From Cinnamomum chago (lineage: Eukaryota > Streptophyta > Magnoliopsida > Laurales > Lauraceae): 64,000 nt of DNA. Made by a program: the position numbers and the translations under genes. This document shows positions 12,210 through 24,591 of this stretch, piece by piece. The DNA is taken from the NCBI GenBank assembly GCA_038049695.1, contig CP142455.1, positions 34,695,501 to 34,759,500 of the forward strand, read 5' to 3'. The notes beneath the pieces are model-generated. The model ran no database searches and was not told where the DNA came from. It was given only the letters and a program-made list of their open reading frames with translations. Each line of letters starts with the position of its first letter. Positions within the stretch are counted from its first letter, which is position 1.

Positions 12210-13553
12210 TTGGAAGCCTTCGAAAATATTATAGAGGAACCACCTTTAAACCTTCCAACAAAAGGTCTTATTCAAAAGATAGACTTGGGAACACCAGATG
12301 ACCCGCATCCTGTATTCATAAGCAAGAATATAAAGGATGATGAGTTACCCAAGTATATCTCTTTTCTTCATGAGTTCGTTGAGTGTTTCGCATGGTCCTA
12401 TGCTGAAAAGCCTGGCTTAGACCCAAAAATAGCAATCCACAAACTCAATCTCCAAAAAGATATCAAGCCTGTCAAACAAGGCCAAAGAAGATTCCGTCTG
12501 GATGTGATGGACAAAATTAGAGATCTAAATGGCGCTTGCCCAAAAGATGAGTTCCCACTCCCCATACCAAAGGTGATGATTGACAACAGCTGTGGGTTTG
12601 AGCGAATGACATTCATGGATGGATTCTCTGGCTATAATCAGATAAAGATGCATCTTGAAGATGAAAAACACACATCATTTCGGACCCCATTTGGCATGTA
12701 TTGCTACACTGTCATGCCATTTGGTCTGAAAAATGTCAGTGGCACATATCAGAGGGCTATGATGAAGATATTCCAAGATATGCAGTACAAGACGGTTGAG
12801 GATGTTACGTTGATGACCTCGCCGTCAATAGCAAAAGAAAAGAAGACCATCTGAAAGACCTTCGGGAAGTCTTCCTCCGACTTTGCAAACACAAACTGCG
12901 AATGAATCCCCTGAAATGCTTCATCGGCGTCTCGTCGGGTAAGTTTCTCGGATTCATAGTCCGGAAAGCTAGAATAGAACTTGACCCCATCAAAGTCAAG
13001 GCTATTATAGAAATCCCCTCTCCAAGAACCTTAAGAGAACTGAAAGGGCTCCAAGAAAGATTGGCATACATTCGATGGTTCATCTCCAATCTGTCAAGGA
13101 AGTACCGTCCTTTCTCTCGATTAATGAAGAAAGGCATGGACTTTTTTTGGGATGCTGAATGTGAAGCTGCATTTCAAGACATCAAGTCATACCTAACCAA
13201 ACCACCAGTGCTGGCTGCCCCTACCACTGGAAAACCATTCATCTTGTACACAAGAGCTCTCGACCATTCTCTGGGTGCTCTGCTTGCACAAGAGAATGAC
13301 GAGGGAAAAGAAGCTGCTCTATACTACCTCAGCCACATGCTGGTAGGTGCGAAGCATCGATACTCTCCAGTCAAGAAAGAATGCCTTGCAGAGATGTTCG
13401 CTGTACAAAAGCTACGCCACTACCTTCTTTCGAACACATTCTACGTGATTTCGAGGATCAACCTTTTAAAGGTCCTTGTCACAAAAGCAGGTTCTCTCAA
13501 TGCCCGACTGGCAAAAAGGTCCATCCTCCTATCAGAATTTGATATCAGGTATG
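12210..13553 (+). mobile_element. Element C: pol fragment of an older Tat gypsy element
   Basis: This plus-strand piece matches the pol of elements A and B from the linker before reverse transcriptase (AFENIIEEPP) through RT to the end of the Ty3-type RNase H (FDIRYV). It is bounded on the left by the LTR of element A and on the right by the LTR of the copia element, both inserted in it. The remaining parts must lie beyond both window edges if the element was complete. It is diverged from B and broken in several places, consistent with being the oldest layer of the nest. Confidence 0.85.
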
Positions 13554-15225
13554 TGTTGGAAGTAGGTGGGCCTCGTGGATAGGTTTTCAAAACTTTTTAA
13601 CCCACTTGACTCAGGGATCAACTATCCAGAAGGCTATAACCCAATCCAGGATGCAATCCCTCATTCTCATCAATCTGTACAGCAATATAACCTATCTAGA
13701 AGATAGAAATCAACAACTACTTGCAACAAAATAATCTAGCATAAGAGGAGAAGCAGATTATACCTTTGGAGCCCAGTAGTGCTCTAATCGAGGAGAAGAC
13801 AATCGACTAGAACTAGAACTCTTCTTGAAGCGATTAGAGATCTCCAAGACCTTATTGTCCTCCACACTATGACCCTCTATCAGATCGTTTTTCTCAAGAA
13901 GATGGGTGGGTTCTCCAAGAGAAAACCCTACTACAAACTCCAAGGAACTAGAAGAGAGAGAGGAGAAGGAAGAGATGTGCAACACTTGCACAAAACAAGG
14001 GTTGGGCGTGAATCCCTAGGTGGGGATTTGCATGGGATGTCCAACCCTATATTCTCTTATATTTATAGCCTACAAACCTCCTTTAATGACTCTCTTACTA
14101 ATTGCATTAGAAGTCACACTTTCACACAAATTAGTAGCTTACTATTACCACTATTGGAAGTCCTACTTCAAATAGAAATAGTAACTTTCTAATTCCTTCT
14201 TTTTAGAGTTCAAGTAAGATTAGTAACTTCCTAATACTTGGGCTAGCGTGGGGACCATTAGGGATTCCTTAGAAAGGTGGCTCCAACTGGGACACGCGAC
14301 CCACATCTCATGTGTAATCCGGGCCGACAGTTAATTGCAAATAACACCACTATATAAATGCAAGTGCACTCTAGTCTTAGGAATAAATTACAATGAAGAC
14401 CCTAAACTTCCAAATTACCACAAGTAGGCCCCTCTATCAATATCAATGGATCAATAGGAATAAATCTGTCCCATCCAATCTTAGATCCACATCTTATTAT
14501 CCTTGAGCCCCAATTAATCACAGTGATCATCAGTACCATCCAATTAACTCTTAATCGAGATGGGTGCGCACTTACTAATGATAACTCCATTAATTGGCAC
14601 AAGGGGATAATGTAGATAGATTCCATCCTGATCATTGTATGTTCCCACAGTCCTACTACCACGTACCCAAGACACCGAGGTGTTGACCTACAGTTGGCCT
14701 CACTCATTGGTGACTCAAAGCAAATGAATAGACAGAAACTTGAGTTCATCAATGTCTCAGGATTGAGAGCCTATTCCTAGGAAATTATGAGAGCAGTCCT
14801 TAAATCGAGACAGTATTTCATAAGGTGCTTCTCATGGTCCTTAAATATATCCAATGTACCAGCACTATGATCCAGAATCTTATATTCTGATGATAGAGAC
14901 AAATCACACTATCTCATAGTGATCAAAGTGTTGTAACCTTGTTAGATGAGATGCCAGTCCATCACTGGTTGTGAAGATATTTTTAAGTACAAGATTTGTG
15001 ACACATGTCTCCCGTATGTGGATCTCATCCATATACATATATCACATCAAATATACTAATGGGACCCAGTTCATCTCATGAACCATTATGTCATGTGTAT
15101 TGGTCGTGTGCATAAAGTAATAAACACCATTCATCTCATGAAAGGAAAGCATGATTATATTGATAAATAAAGAAATTAATCAATTTATTACATCAACTAA
15201 TGGATTGAGACCATACAATCTAACA
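13554..15225 (-). repeat. 3' LTR of the copia element
   Basis: This LTR of 1672 bp reads TGTTAGATTGTATGG at its start (15225) and ends CCACCTACTTCCAACA (13554) on the minus strand. Its outer 120 bp recur at 63879-64000 with only a few differences, including a 2-bp indel, which identifies the pair. No convincing gene lies inside; a 107-residue plus-strand frame near 13.9-14.2 kb is chance. Confidence 0.9.
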
Positions 15226-15242
15226 ATCTCCCACTTGGGTTC
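15226..15242 (-). other. Polypurine tract of the copia element
   Basis: On the minus strand GAACCCAAGTGGGAGAT abuts the LTR start. CAAGTGGGAGA before TGTTAG is the usual plus-strand priming site of plant copia elements. Confidence 0.85.
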
Positions 15243-17079
15243 AATGCTAGTCAGGGTTGCATCTCATGCCCATCCCGTCTACATGTTGCTCAAAGACTTT
15301 GGTAGTCAAAGGCTTAGTAAAGGGATCTGCCAGATTGTCCGCAGAGTTTATCTAGGTGATAGCAATATCACCTCTCTGTACAATCTCTCTGACTATGTGT
15401 TACTACCTCTGTACATGCTTTTGGCTCCTGGGTTCTTTGGACTTATCGACTGCCCTGCTGTTATCACAGTAAACTGTGAGCGGCTGTCCTGCCAAAAGTA
15501 CCACTCCAAGTTCCACAAGGACCCTTTTGAGCCAATCTGCTTCTTTACCTGCTTCTCAACCAGCTATAACATAAACGTATACCGAGAAGTTGATTTCTTG
15601 GAATCCTTATCTGACATGAAGTCAAAATCTGTGTAACCGACTGGAATCAGTTCATCATTGCCATAAATCAACATGTAATCTCTAGTCGTTCTCAAGGATT
15701 TGAGAATACACTTTACAGCAGTCCAATGTTCAGTTCCTGGGTTAAACCGATATCTGCTGACTAAGCCCACTGCATGACAGATATCTAGTCTAGTACATAG
15801 CATAGCATACATGAGGCTACCAACAGCTAAAGCGTATGGTATCGACCTCATCTGCTCCTTTTCCTCAGGTGTCTTAGGACACTGATCCTTGGAAAGGTGC
15901 CCTCCATGCCTGAAAGGTGTAATACCCTTCTTGGAGTCTTACAAAGCAAATCGTACCAGTACCTTATCTATGTATGCAGCTTGAGATAAGCCAATCATCC
16001 TATTTTTCCGGTCTCTATGTAGTTTGATCCCTAGGATGTGGCTAGCTTCTCCCAAGTCCTTCATATCAAAAGTCTTTGCCAACCAAACTTTCACTGTTGA
16101 CAACATTCCCACATCTTTCCTAAGGAGTAGGATGTCATCGACATAAAAAAACCAGAAAGACTACCCTATTACCTTCACTTTTCCTGTGCACACATGACTC
16201 ATCCAAATTTTGAAAAAAACCAAATGACTTGATTTCCTTGTCAAAACGGATATTCCAGCTTCGGGATGCCTGCTTCAGTCCATAAATAGACTTCTGCAAC
16301 TTGCAAACCTTTTGCTCTTGGTTTTTAGCTACAAAACCGTCTGGCTGCACCATATAGATGTCTTATTCAAGATGGCCGTTGAGAAACGCCGTCTTGACAT
16401 CCATTTGCCATATCTCATTATCGAGATGAGCCGCAATGGATAAGAGTATCCTGATGGTCTTGAGCATGGCTACCGGCGAGAAGGTTTCCTCATAATCGAT
16501 ACCCTCTTTCTGAGTATACCCTTTCTAATAAGCATGACCTTAAAGGTCTCCACTCTACCATCTGGTCCTCTCTTTTTCTTGTAGACCCACTTGGACCCAA
16601 TAGGTTTAATATTGACAGGCAAGTCCACAAGTGTCCAGACCTGATTGGAGTACATAGACTCCATCTCAGCTTTCATAGCATCTTCCCAACGCCCCAAATC
16701 TATGTCATTAATTGCTTCATCATAGTTACAGGGATCTTGTTCCGGTTCTTCTGGGACTGCCTCGTAAGACTCTCGTTAGAACGAGAAACTGTTAGGGAGT
16801 CTGACAATCCTCCCACTACAATGAGGCACTGGTGTAACTACTGGGTCCAGTAAGGGCGCTTCTTCCTCAAGTTCGGTCATACTTGGATTTGGAATCGTTT
16901 GCTCTTGAATTTCTTCCAAGATCACCTTTTCTAAAGATTTTCGGTCCATCATATAATCTTCCTCCAGAAAAACAACATTAGTGCTGACCAACACTTTCTG
17001 CTCTCTGAGATTATAGAATAACCAACCTTTAGTTCCTTTAGGATATCCTACAAACGTGCATACTTCCGACTTCGCTTCC
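15243..17079 (-). pseudogene. pol: copia pol: reverse transcriptase and RNase H
   Basis: Recognisable minus-strand motifs are RT pieces EAMKAEMESMYSNQVWTLV and KPIGSKWVYKKKRGPDG (about 16.5-16.7 kb), KLQKSIYGLKQASRSWN (about 16.2-16.3 kb), and the RT/RNase H junction ALAVGSLMYAMLCTRLDIC followed by EHWTAVK (about 15.6-15.85 kb). These are classic Ty1/copia blocks. The 5' continuation (integrase) is found at 53.8-54.6 kb on the far side of element B. The frame is broken in several places. Confidence 0.88.
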
Positions 17080-18128
17080 TGTTGACACCAAAAATGTCAC
17101 TTTGCCTCCACACACCAAAAGCTACACGGAGCCGCATCCTACCAAAAATAGGCAGGCGCTACTTCAAGCATCAGATCTTGTCAGATTCAAACAAAAACTG
17201 CAAGGTCATTCAAAATAACCAAAAGAGAGGTACACATGAAGTTTCGGGCCATTCCGACATTATTCGGCCTAACTTCACTTCTCCAACAGCTGAGCAGCAG
17301 CTCCCAGCGGCGACAGTGTCGAAGACTTCAAATCTTTGATCAGAGCCTACGGATGGTTACAAAATACCTCCAAAAGGCTCCATGTCAAGTTTTAAGTCAA
17401 ACCGACATCGTTTGACCGGAAGTCAAAGCTCGGATTTCCCTCGCGGTGAAATCAAGGCAAGCATTTGCATGACCCCAAACGGCTTCAAAAATCAAACGAA
17501 AGCCTACGGTTGGTCTTATCTACTGATGAGGGAGTCACACGTCGAATTTCAGGTCAATCGGACATCGTTTGACCAAAAGTCAAAGCTCGGCATTTCCCTC
17601 GCGGTGAAATAAAGGCAAGCGTTTGCATGACTCCAAATGGCTTCAAAACTTAAACGAAAGCCTATGGTTGGTCTTATCTACTGATGAGGAAGCTACCCAT
17701 CAAATTTCAGGTCAATCGGACATCGTTTGACCGAAAGTCAAAGCTCGGCATTTCCCTCGCAGTGAAATCAAGTCAAGCATTTGCGTGCCCCCAAACGGCC
17801 TCAAAACCTGAATAAAAGCCTATGGTTGGTCTCGTCTACCGCTCAAGAAGCTACACGTCGAAGTTCAGGTCATTCCGACATCGTTTGACCTAGTTTCGAC
17901 GCTTGACAAAAAATCGGCAGTTCTCCACAGCAAAGTCTTCGGCTTTTCAGAAAATGGGAAACTTTGCGATCCGATTAGCATGGCTTCTCGTCAGGTTTTC
18001 TTGAGGGAAATCCAACCAATAAATGAGAGGAAATTCCAAGAAAAATGCAGGAGAAAACAGAAGCAAAAACGGACGAAAAACGGCGAAGAAAAACCGACCG
18101 AAAGGCGGCCAAAAAAATGGGCCAAGGC

Positions 18129-18170
18129 CCATGGTCGCCGGCGACCATGGAGGTCCGGGCCGCCGGACCT
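18129..18170 (+). repeat. Palindromic cluster in 5' LTR of B
   Basis: A perfect 22-bp palindrome with half site CCATGGTCGCC (18129-18150) is followed at once by AGGTCCGG-GCCG-CCGGACCT (18151-18170), a perfect 8-bp inverted repeat. The 3' LTR has the same pair at 52243-52284 with one change in the second arm. Element A has a different palindrome at the equivalent place. Confidence 0.85.
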
Positions 18171-18844
18171 CGCCCAAAAACCCCGTTTTTCGGGTATTTT
18201 TCGCGTTTCGAGTTGATTGGCCCCTGTGATTTTTCCAAAATCTGATTTTTTGTGCATGATATCCGTCGATCTTCATCAACATCACGGATCCATCACTGGA
18301 ATCATTAGATCATCATCGGACGCCTCAAGATCGTCAAACGGCTAACCAAGAAAGCACCCTTTCTGCCCGCCCGATCGCGAAATCGACTGGACAGATGTTG
18401 CTGGCCCGCTGACATCAACCAATGTTTGAAATTGGATCACCATCCGACATCAAATAGTATGTGGGTCCATTGGTGATCATCGCAAGAAGAATCCCAAAGG
18501 ACGCGGCACGGCCCGCGACTCTTCAAGCGCCCAGGCAATCAATTAATGAAGTTAAATGACCCATTTATGGCAAGTTAATGCGGTCATTAACTCATTATTT
18601 TGAACGGCCCAATCAGAAGCAAGCAAATGGGAGTTACAAGTCCAAGTAATCATGACATTAAAATCATGAAACTCCCGTCATCATGGAGATTAAAGGCGAT
18701 TAAATGCCCACTACTCTCCATCGGCCAATCAAATTCAAGGAAAAAGGAGTTACAAAACAAGTAATTAAAAACTTGTAACTCCTCCCATCATGAGCATTAA
18801 TACCATAAATGCTCATAAACTCTCCTAAATGGCTACCAAATGCC

Positions 18845-18852
18845 TATAAATA
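18845..18852 (+). promoter_or_regulatory. TATA box of 5' LTR of B
   Basis: TATAAATA lies in the context GCCTATAAATAGGGGG. The copy in the 3' LTR is at 52956-52963. It is the likely start signal for genomic RNA, with U3 of about 1.8 kb upstream. Confidence 0.78.
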
Positions 18853-19005
18853 GGGGGCCATTCCAAGGGAAACGGATCCAGAAAAATCGCTGGAAAATCA
18901 TTCAGAGATCCGAAAAACTCTCCGAAAAATCCAGAACCTCTGCAACAAACTCTCCTCTATTGAAGAAAACTCTGCTGCAACAAGCACTACAAGGTGATCA
19001 AAGCT

Positions 19006-19037
19006 CCTTGGGGGGGCCACCCCCCCCCCCCCAAAGG
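19006..19037 (+). other. G-run/C-run hairpin in LTR leader (B)
   Basis: CCTTG followed by G-run, then CCAC, a long C-run and AAAGG, forms a GC stem about 160-190 nt downstream of the TATA box. The 3' LTR copy (53117-53150) has longer runs. A stem of the same design is kept in element A although the loop and run lengths differ. Confidence 0.65.
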
Positions 19038-19654
19038 CCACCTCTCCTTCTATCCAACATGGCTAGATGCGCTTTTCAGCCCGTCTACTCGGCTTTTTAC
19101 CGGATATAGGACCCTACCTTGGTCCTTATCCTCTAAAAATCTGAGGTTGGAGCCAAGCCAAGAAATCAAGCATTAAAGTTCTCAGCTGAAGGACGATGGC
19201 GGAGTCAAAACATAACTCGCGACCGTCGATCTGAACGGGTCCCCCACAATCGCATGAGAAGTTATTTTCCTTTTCTTTCTTTTCTGTTGCACTGTATTTT
19301 TTTATAAAGAGACAAAAAATCACATCTCTTGTCTTTCATTATTGATAAGATTTGTAAATCGCCTTTCACGACAAACAAAGAAAACCGCCTCTCACGGCAT
19401 TCAAAAAATAAACCTTGTCTCTTTTCTTTAAACATATGTGTGCAATGGAAAGATGGAAAAAAGTTGATTTCCTTTTCTACTTGTGAAGGTGAATCTCCGG
19501 ATCACCACTCTAAATTCCAAGTAGAATAGAAAATCTGGCATACCCGTACAAAAAAAAACTGATGCCCGCTTTTCCTTTCTTTCCCTCCACCGTACCCCGT
19601 CAGCCCCGGGGCGGAGGCAGCTTTGGAAAAAGAGAAAAGCCGGGACCATCAAGC

Positions 19655-19674
19655 TGGCACACCCGGTGGGACCC
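19655..19674 (+). other. Primer-binding site of element B
   Basis: TGGCACACCCGGTGGGACCC starts 3 nt after the LTR end and is identical to the site in element A. It begins with the complement of the tRNA CCA end. The cognate tRNA was not assigned. Confidence 0.72.
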
Positions 19675-19854
19675 TGTTCATTTGAGAACATAATGCTTGG
19701 ATTCTTTGGCTCCTTTTTAGTTGGTGGCCTATGTTGGATCTTGCATCTAAAAAAAAAAACCACATGAGATGGGATTCTTGGAAATTTCTTCTTTTGAGTT
19801 TATTTCCAGTCTTTCTTGTTTCTAAAAAAAAATTTCTCAAAAAGAAACAAAATT

Positions 19855-20960
19855 TGATTTAAAAAAAATTCAGATTTTCCTCTTTTGGGTTTAAGTTGAG
19901 AAACTTTGGCTTCTTCCTTTTCGGACTTCGAGATCGCAGAAATGTTGAACTCATTCTCGGAATGGAACACCATTCGCTCTCTTCTATGAATCCATAAAAA
20001 AAAATCAAAAAAAAATCTGATTAGAAAAAAATTTCAGATTTTCCTCTTTTGGGTTTAAGTTGAGAAATTTTGGCTTCTTCCTTTTCGGACTTCGAGATCG
20101 CAGAAATGTTGAACTCATTTTCGGAATGGAACACCATTCGCTCTCTTCTATGGATCCATAAAAAAAAAATCTGATTAGAAAAAAATTTCAGATTTTCTCT
20201 TTTGGGTTTAAGTTGAGAAACTTTGGCTTCTTCCTTTTCGGACTTCGAGATCGCAGAAATGTTGAACTCATTTTCGGAATGGAACACCATTCGCTCTCTT
20301 CTATGAATCCATAAAAAAAAAAATCTGATTAGAATTTTTTTTTTTCAGATTTTCCTCTTTTGGGTTTAAGTTGAGAAACTTTGGCTTCTTCCTTTTCGGA
20401 CTTCGAGATCGCAGAAATGTTGAACTCATTTTCGGAATGGAACACCATCCGCTCTCTTCTATGAATCCATAAAAAAAATCAAAAAAAAATCTGATTTAAA
20501 AAAAAAAAATTCAGATTTTCCTCTTTTGGGTTTAAGTTGAGAAACTTTGGCATCTTCCTTTTCGGACTTCGAGATCGCAGAAATGTTGAACTCATTTTCG
20601 GAATGGAACACCATCCGCTCTCTTCTATGAATCCATAAAAATAAAAAATAAAAAAAAAATCTGATTTTTTTTTTAAAAAAAAAATTTTAGATTTTCCTCT
20701 TCTGGGTTTAAGTTGAGAAACTTTGGCTTCTTCTTTTTCGGACTTCGAGATCGCAGAAATGTTGACCTCATTTTCTGAATGGAACACCATCCGCTCTCTT
20801 CTATGAATCCATAAAAAAAAATTCAGATTTTCCTCTTTTGGGTTTAGGTTGAGAAACTTTGGCTTCTTCCTTTTCGGACTTCGAGATCGCAGAAATGTGG
20901 AACTCACTTTCGAAATGGAACACCATTCGCTCTCTTCTATGAATCCATAAAAAAAAATCT
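19855..20960 (+). repeat. Leader tandem array of B, about 155-bp unit, seven copies
   Basis: Seven copies of a unit beginning CAGATTTTCCTCTTTTGGGT (near 19872, 20036, 20190, 20347, 20513, 20687 and 20825) each contain CTTTTCGGACTTCGAGATCG and end in an A-rich tract of variable length. Minus-strand open frames of up to 142 residues over this block are translations of the repeat, not genes. The array is specific to B; the leader of A has different repeats. Confidence 0.9.
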
Positions 20961-21219
20961 TTCAAAAAAAAAAAAAAAAAAACCACTAAGGTTGCACCAA
21001 TTGCGTTCTTTGATCAAAGTGGATCTAAGAAAAGCCTTGTCCAGAGTGTGGAGACAGCTAGACTGTTCTAGGCAAGGGTCCTCCAAACGGGTTCATTAAG
21101 TAATCCTACCCTTACCTGGGGGCTGATCTATCCACTGAAGTTTCATAAGATCGAATTGGAAATCTATGTGAATTCTTCAAAAAAAGAAAAATCTCTAAAA
21201 AAAAAGAGAACAAAAAAAA

Positions 21220-21505
21220 AAACTTCTGTCATTTTTGGATTCATATTTGAGAAATCCTGGTTCCTTCTTTTTCGGACTTCGAGATCGCAGAAATGTTGAA
21301 CTCATTTTCGGATTGGAATACCATTTGCTCTCTTCTATAAAGTCCAATCTTGACACTTTCAAAAAAAAAACTTCCGTCACTTTTGGACTCACATTTGAGA
21401 AATCCTGGTTCTTTCCTTTTCGGACTTTTGAGCTAGCAGAAATGTTGAGCTCATTTTCGGATTGGAATACCATTTGCTCTCTCCTATGAATCCAATCTTG
21501 ACCTT
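21220..21505 (+). repeat. Two diverged copies of the leader repeat
   Basis: Two further units of about 150 bp share CTTTTTCGGACTTCGAGATC-like cores with the main array but differ at their starts (CTTCTGTCATTTTTGGATTC). They are separated from the array by a block (20985-21180) that is conserved with element A. Confidence 0.8.
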
Positions 21506-21863
21506 TCAAAAATCCCATCTCGTGTCCTTTCCGAGGATGCGATTTGCAACATTTGTGCCTAGCGGTGCTAGTATACCCTTTCGGGTCTACTGTATTCGCA
21601 ACCGACACATTTGTATCTCAACCTTATATCATTTTACCTTGAGTGAGCTTTGCTTCTCGGTAATTTGAATTAAGGTTCACAATTGTTTCTAGCAGTCACT
21701 GGGATGCTCATTCTGAGCTGACCCTACCTGCGTTTAGAACAATTGTGCCCTCTATGGCTTTTCTGCCTTCCTCATGTTGCTTTGGCTGGGCCATGTCCCC
21801 TCGGGCGACTTGAAGAGGTGAAACCATAGTATTTTCCATTTATGATCACTATATTCTTGTGAT

Positions 21864-21889
21864 TACTAATGGATATGGTCTTGTTTCAG
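21864..21889 (+). other. Conserved branch point and 3' splice site before gag (B)
   Basis: TACTAAT at 21864-21870 is followed by TCTTGTTTCAG ending at 21889, and the gag ATG is at 21910. The same words stand at the same spacing in element A. An intron ending here would remove the tandem array of the leader; the donor site was not identified. Confidence 0.5.
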
Positions 21890-23809
21890 AAGTTTTCAAA
21901 AAACTAACAATGGCAGCTTCATTAACCATCACCTTTGATGAGAACAAGTACCAGCTCATGCACCAAGACAAACAAACCAAGCGCACTTACAAGCGCCCTG
22001 CCAGCTGCCGAAGCGTCATTTCCCTCGGCAACTCAGAAGACACAGGGTCAAACTCTACTCCCCGAACCATTGTCTTCGGGTCATTGGGACCATTCCCACT
22101 ACCCGCAGAAGAAACCGCACCTGCCAAGAAGCAGAGAACCGCCCCTCAACGTATCACTACAGTGATACCAAGGGCGATCATCAAGAAGCCTGAGGCCCGT
22201 AGCGCTCCTGCAAAGCCTCAACCAGCAAGAAACCAGGTCTGCTCAAAGACTTGGTCTCCAAGGCCTTCACCCAAACAGCGAAGGTCACAAAAATCTGCAA
22301 AGCCAGCCTACCTGGCCCCGCTCAAGGAGAACCGGTTCTACCCCCTCGCATACATGAAAGAGGAGAAACCTACCCTCCGCCAAACAAAACCAACTCAGCA
22401 CGAGCCGGCTTGCTCATACAAGCCCAAAATCAAATCGTGCATCGTAAGGCCTCCGCAAGAACCTGCCAAGGCCTGCACACCTGCGAGTCGACCTTTCCTC
22501 TCAACAGGAGCCGAACTCGCCAAATTCAAAGCTTCGCTGCGACAGGCAAAGGACCGCGTCCAGATCCTGTCCCTGCCCGTCTTCAAAGAAGACAAGCTCG
22601 GCTGCTGCGCACCAGGGACTACGTCCTTCATTGCCAGAGCACAGCCAGAGCTAACCGAAGCTCAAATCGCTCGTCGTATGCGCCGCCGCACGGCATATCG
22701 ACAAAAGAGACTAGAGAAGCAAAGAACCCAGGATTTTGCACTTCAGGTCTCCCAAAAATGGGTCGAAAAAGAAAGACCCGGCCAAGGTGTTCCTGTTCAT
22801 ATGGTTGGCAAAACCAGAAAACGCCAGAAGTCAGCAACAAAAATCCATGTCAGGCGTCCGGTGACTCGCAGCGTCTCCCGGACACGAAGACATAAAGAAA
22901 ATGTAAGTCCATGGGGATCCGAACCCTAGAGGGGGGGTGAATAGGGTGAGCTTCAACTATGACCAATTTTAACAATTTTAACTTCTTTAAAACAAACTAG
23001 TCACAAGTGATGATTATCAAACAATATGCGGAAGCTAATATAAACAATCACCACAAAGCAATCACCATCACACAAGTATTTATAGTGGTTCGGCCTCAAT
23101 GCCTACATCCACTACCGGCTTGTGAACCAACACCCCACCGGATTTCCACTATTTATGCTTTTCAATAGGCTAAGCAATAACCTTTACAATATGCTTTCCA
23201 AGGCTAAGCAATAACCTTTACATTGATGTTTTTCAAGGCTTAACATCAACCTATCCATTATGCTTTTATAGGCTAAGCAATAACCTCTTCAACCACAAGG
23301 TTGGTTATCTCACTAAGATAGTGTCTTTAATACACTTGATGGAGATTCAATTAAGCTCATTACATTGCCTCTTAAATAGGCGGATATGGAAGTGAAATAC
23401 AAATACACACTCACACTATGAATGCAAAGATGAAAACAAATGAAGTGTGTGTGTGTGTGATCCTCAATCATTTTGAAAATGAAAGTTCATAAATGTATGC
23501 CTAAGGCTTTTGAAAATGTTAGCTCATAAAACATTTATGATTGAGGATATAATGCAATCACATGTTAAAAGTAACAACTTGTTAATGATATCAAAGTTAC
23601 ACAAGTTGTATGAAATGGATTAGCTCTAAACATGTGATGCATAGGGATGTCAATCAAATCATCAATGTAGCTCAAAACATAAAAATAGATTTGATTGAAA
23701 TTAGGGGACAAATCATATGTAATTATAAAGACAACTTGAAAATGATTTACCAATCAAAGTAAGGCAAGTTGTGAAACATTAAAACAATAATACACATATG
23801 ATTTGTAAT

Positions 23810-24300
23810 GATGTTGAATCCAAAACATAAGATACATTTGAAAGAGATTTTCTTATGATGGAAAACAACAACCAAAGATTCAACAAAGTATATGAATCAT
23901 GTTACATATTTCATTAACATGATCTACTTAGATTTACCAAAGATAAAGTACTACTTTGATGAATCAATGGTGATGTATCCAAAACAATAGATCTATTCAA
24001 AATATAACACATGCTAAGGATACAACAAATCATAGATTAACATGTTACAAAGATTTACCAATGATAAAACAAAACATGAAAACATATGATTTGTAAAGAA
24101 GTTGAATCCAAAACATAAGTTAGTTTTGAGAGAGATGTTCTTATGATGGAAAACAACAATCAAAGATTCAACCAAGTATATGGATCATGTTACATATGAT
24201 TTACCAAAGTTCTTTCATTAACATGATCTACTTAGATTTACCAAGGTTAAGTACTACTTGGATTGAATCATGTGATGTTGTATCCAAAACAATAAATCAA
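23810..24300. repeat. Internal duplication of about 200 bp in solo LTR alpha
   Basis: Two diverged copies (near 23810-24010 and 24093-24300) share GTTGAATCCAAAACATAAG, TTCTTATGATGGAAAACAAC and CATTAACATGATCTACTTAG. No gene lies in the duplication. A short GT microsatellite is at 23444-23459. Confidence 0.75.
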
Positions 24301-24591
24301 CTCAAAACATAAAACATGTTAAGGACACAACACAAACATAGTTTAACAAGCTAGAAATGATTTACCAAAAATAAAACAAAGCATGAAAACATATGATTAA
24401 GAAAGGAAGAGCCTACTTGGTGGTTTAACTTCATTAATCCAAGCTTTAGCTTTCCTAATCTTCCCCTTCATCCCTTGGTTCTTTTCCCTTTTGATATGCC
24501 TCAATACCTCTCAAGGAGGGGCTTAAAAATCCCAACTTTTGGAAAGGGAAAGAACTCATTTTTATAGCCAAAACAGCCCAACGGCTAGTTT

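Larger units (their letters stand above)
17080..19651 (+). repeat. 5' LTR of element B
   Basis: This LTR is 2572 bp and runs from TGTTGACACC to GGGACCATCA. It contains diverged tandem repeats around CGGACATCGTTTGACC (about 17.38-17.9 kb), a GC-rich palindromic cluster at 18129-18170, a TATA box at 18845-18852 and a GC hairpin at 19006-19037. Several short open frames in it on both strands recur in the 3' LTR and look like noise. Confidence 0.93.

Noticed and set aside
13869-14192. Plus-strand frame of 107 residues in the copia LTR
   Set aside because: No recognisable domain, opposite to the element, and located in a non-coding LTR.
20021-20986. Minus-strand open frames of up to 142 residues
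   Set aside because: They are translations of the 155-bp leader repeat, with the same peptide repeated and shifting in frame.
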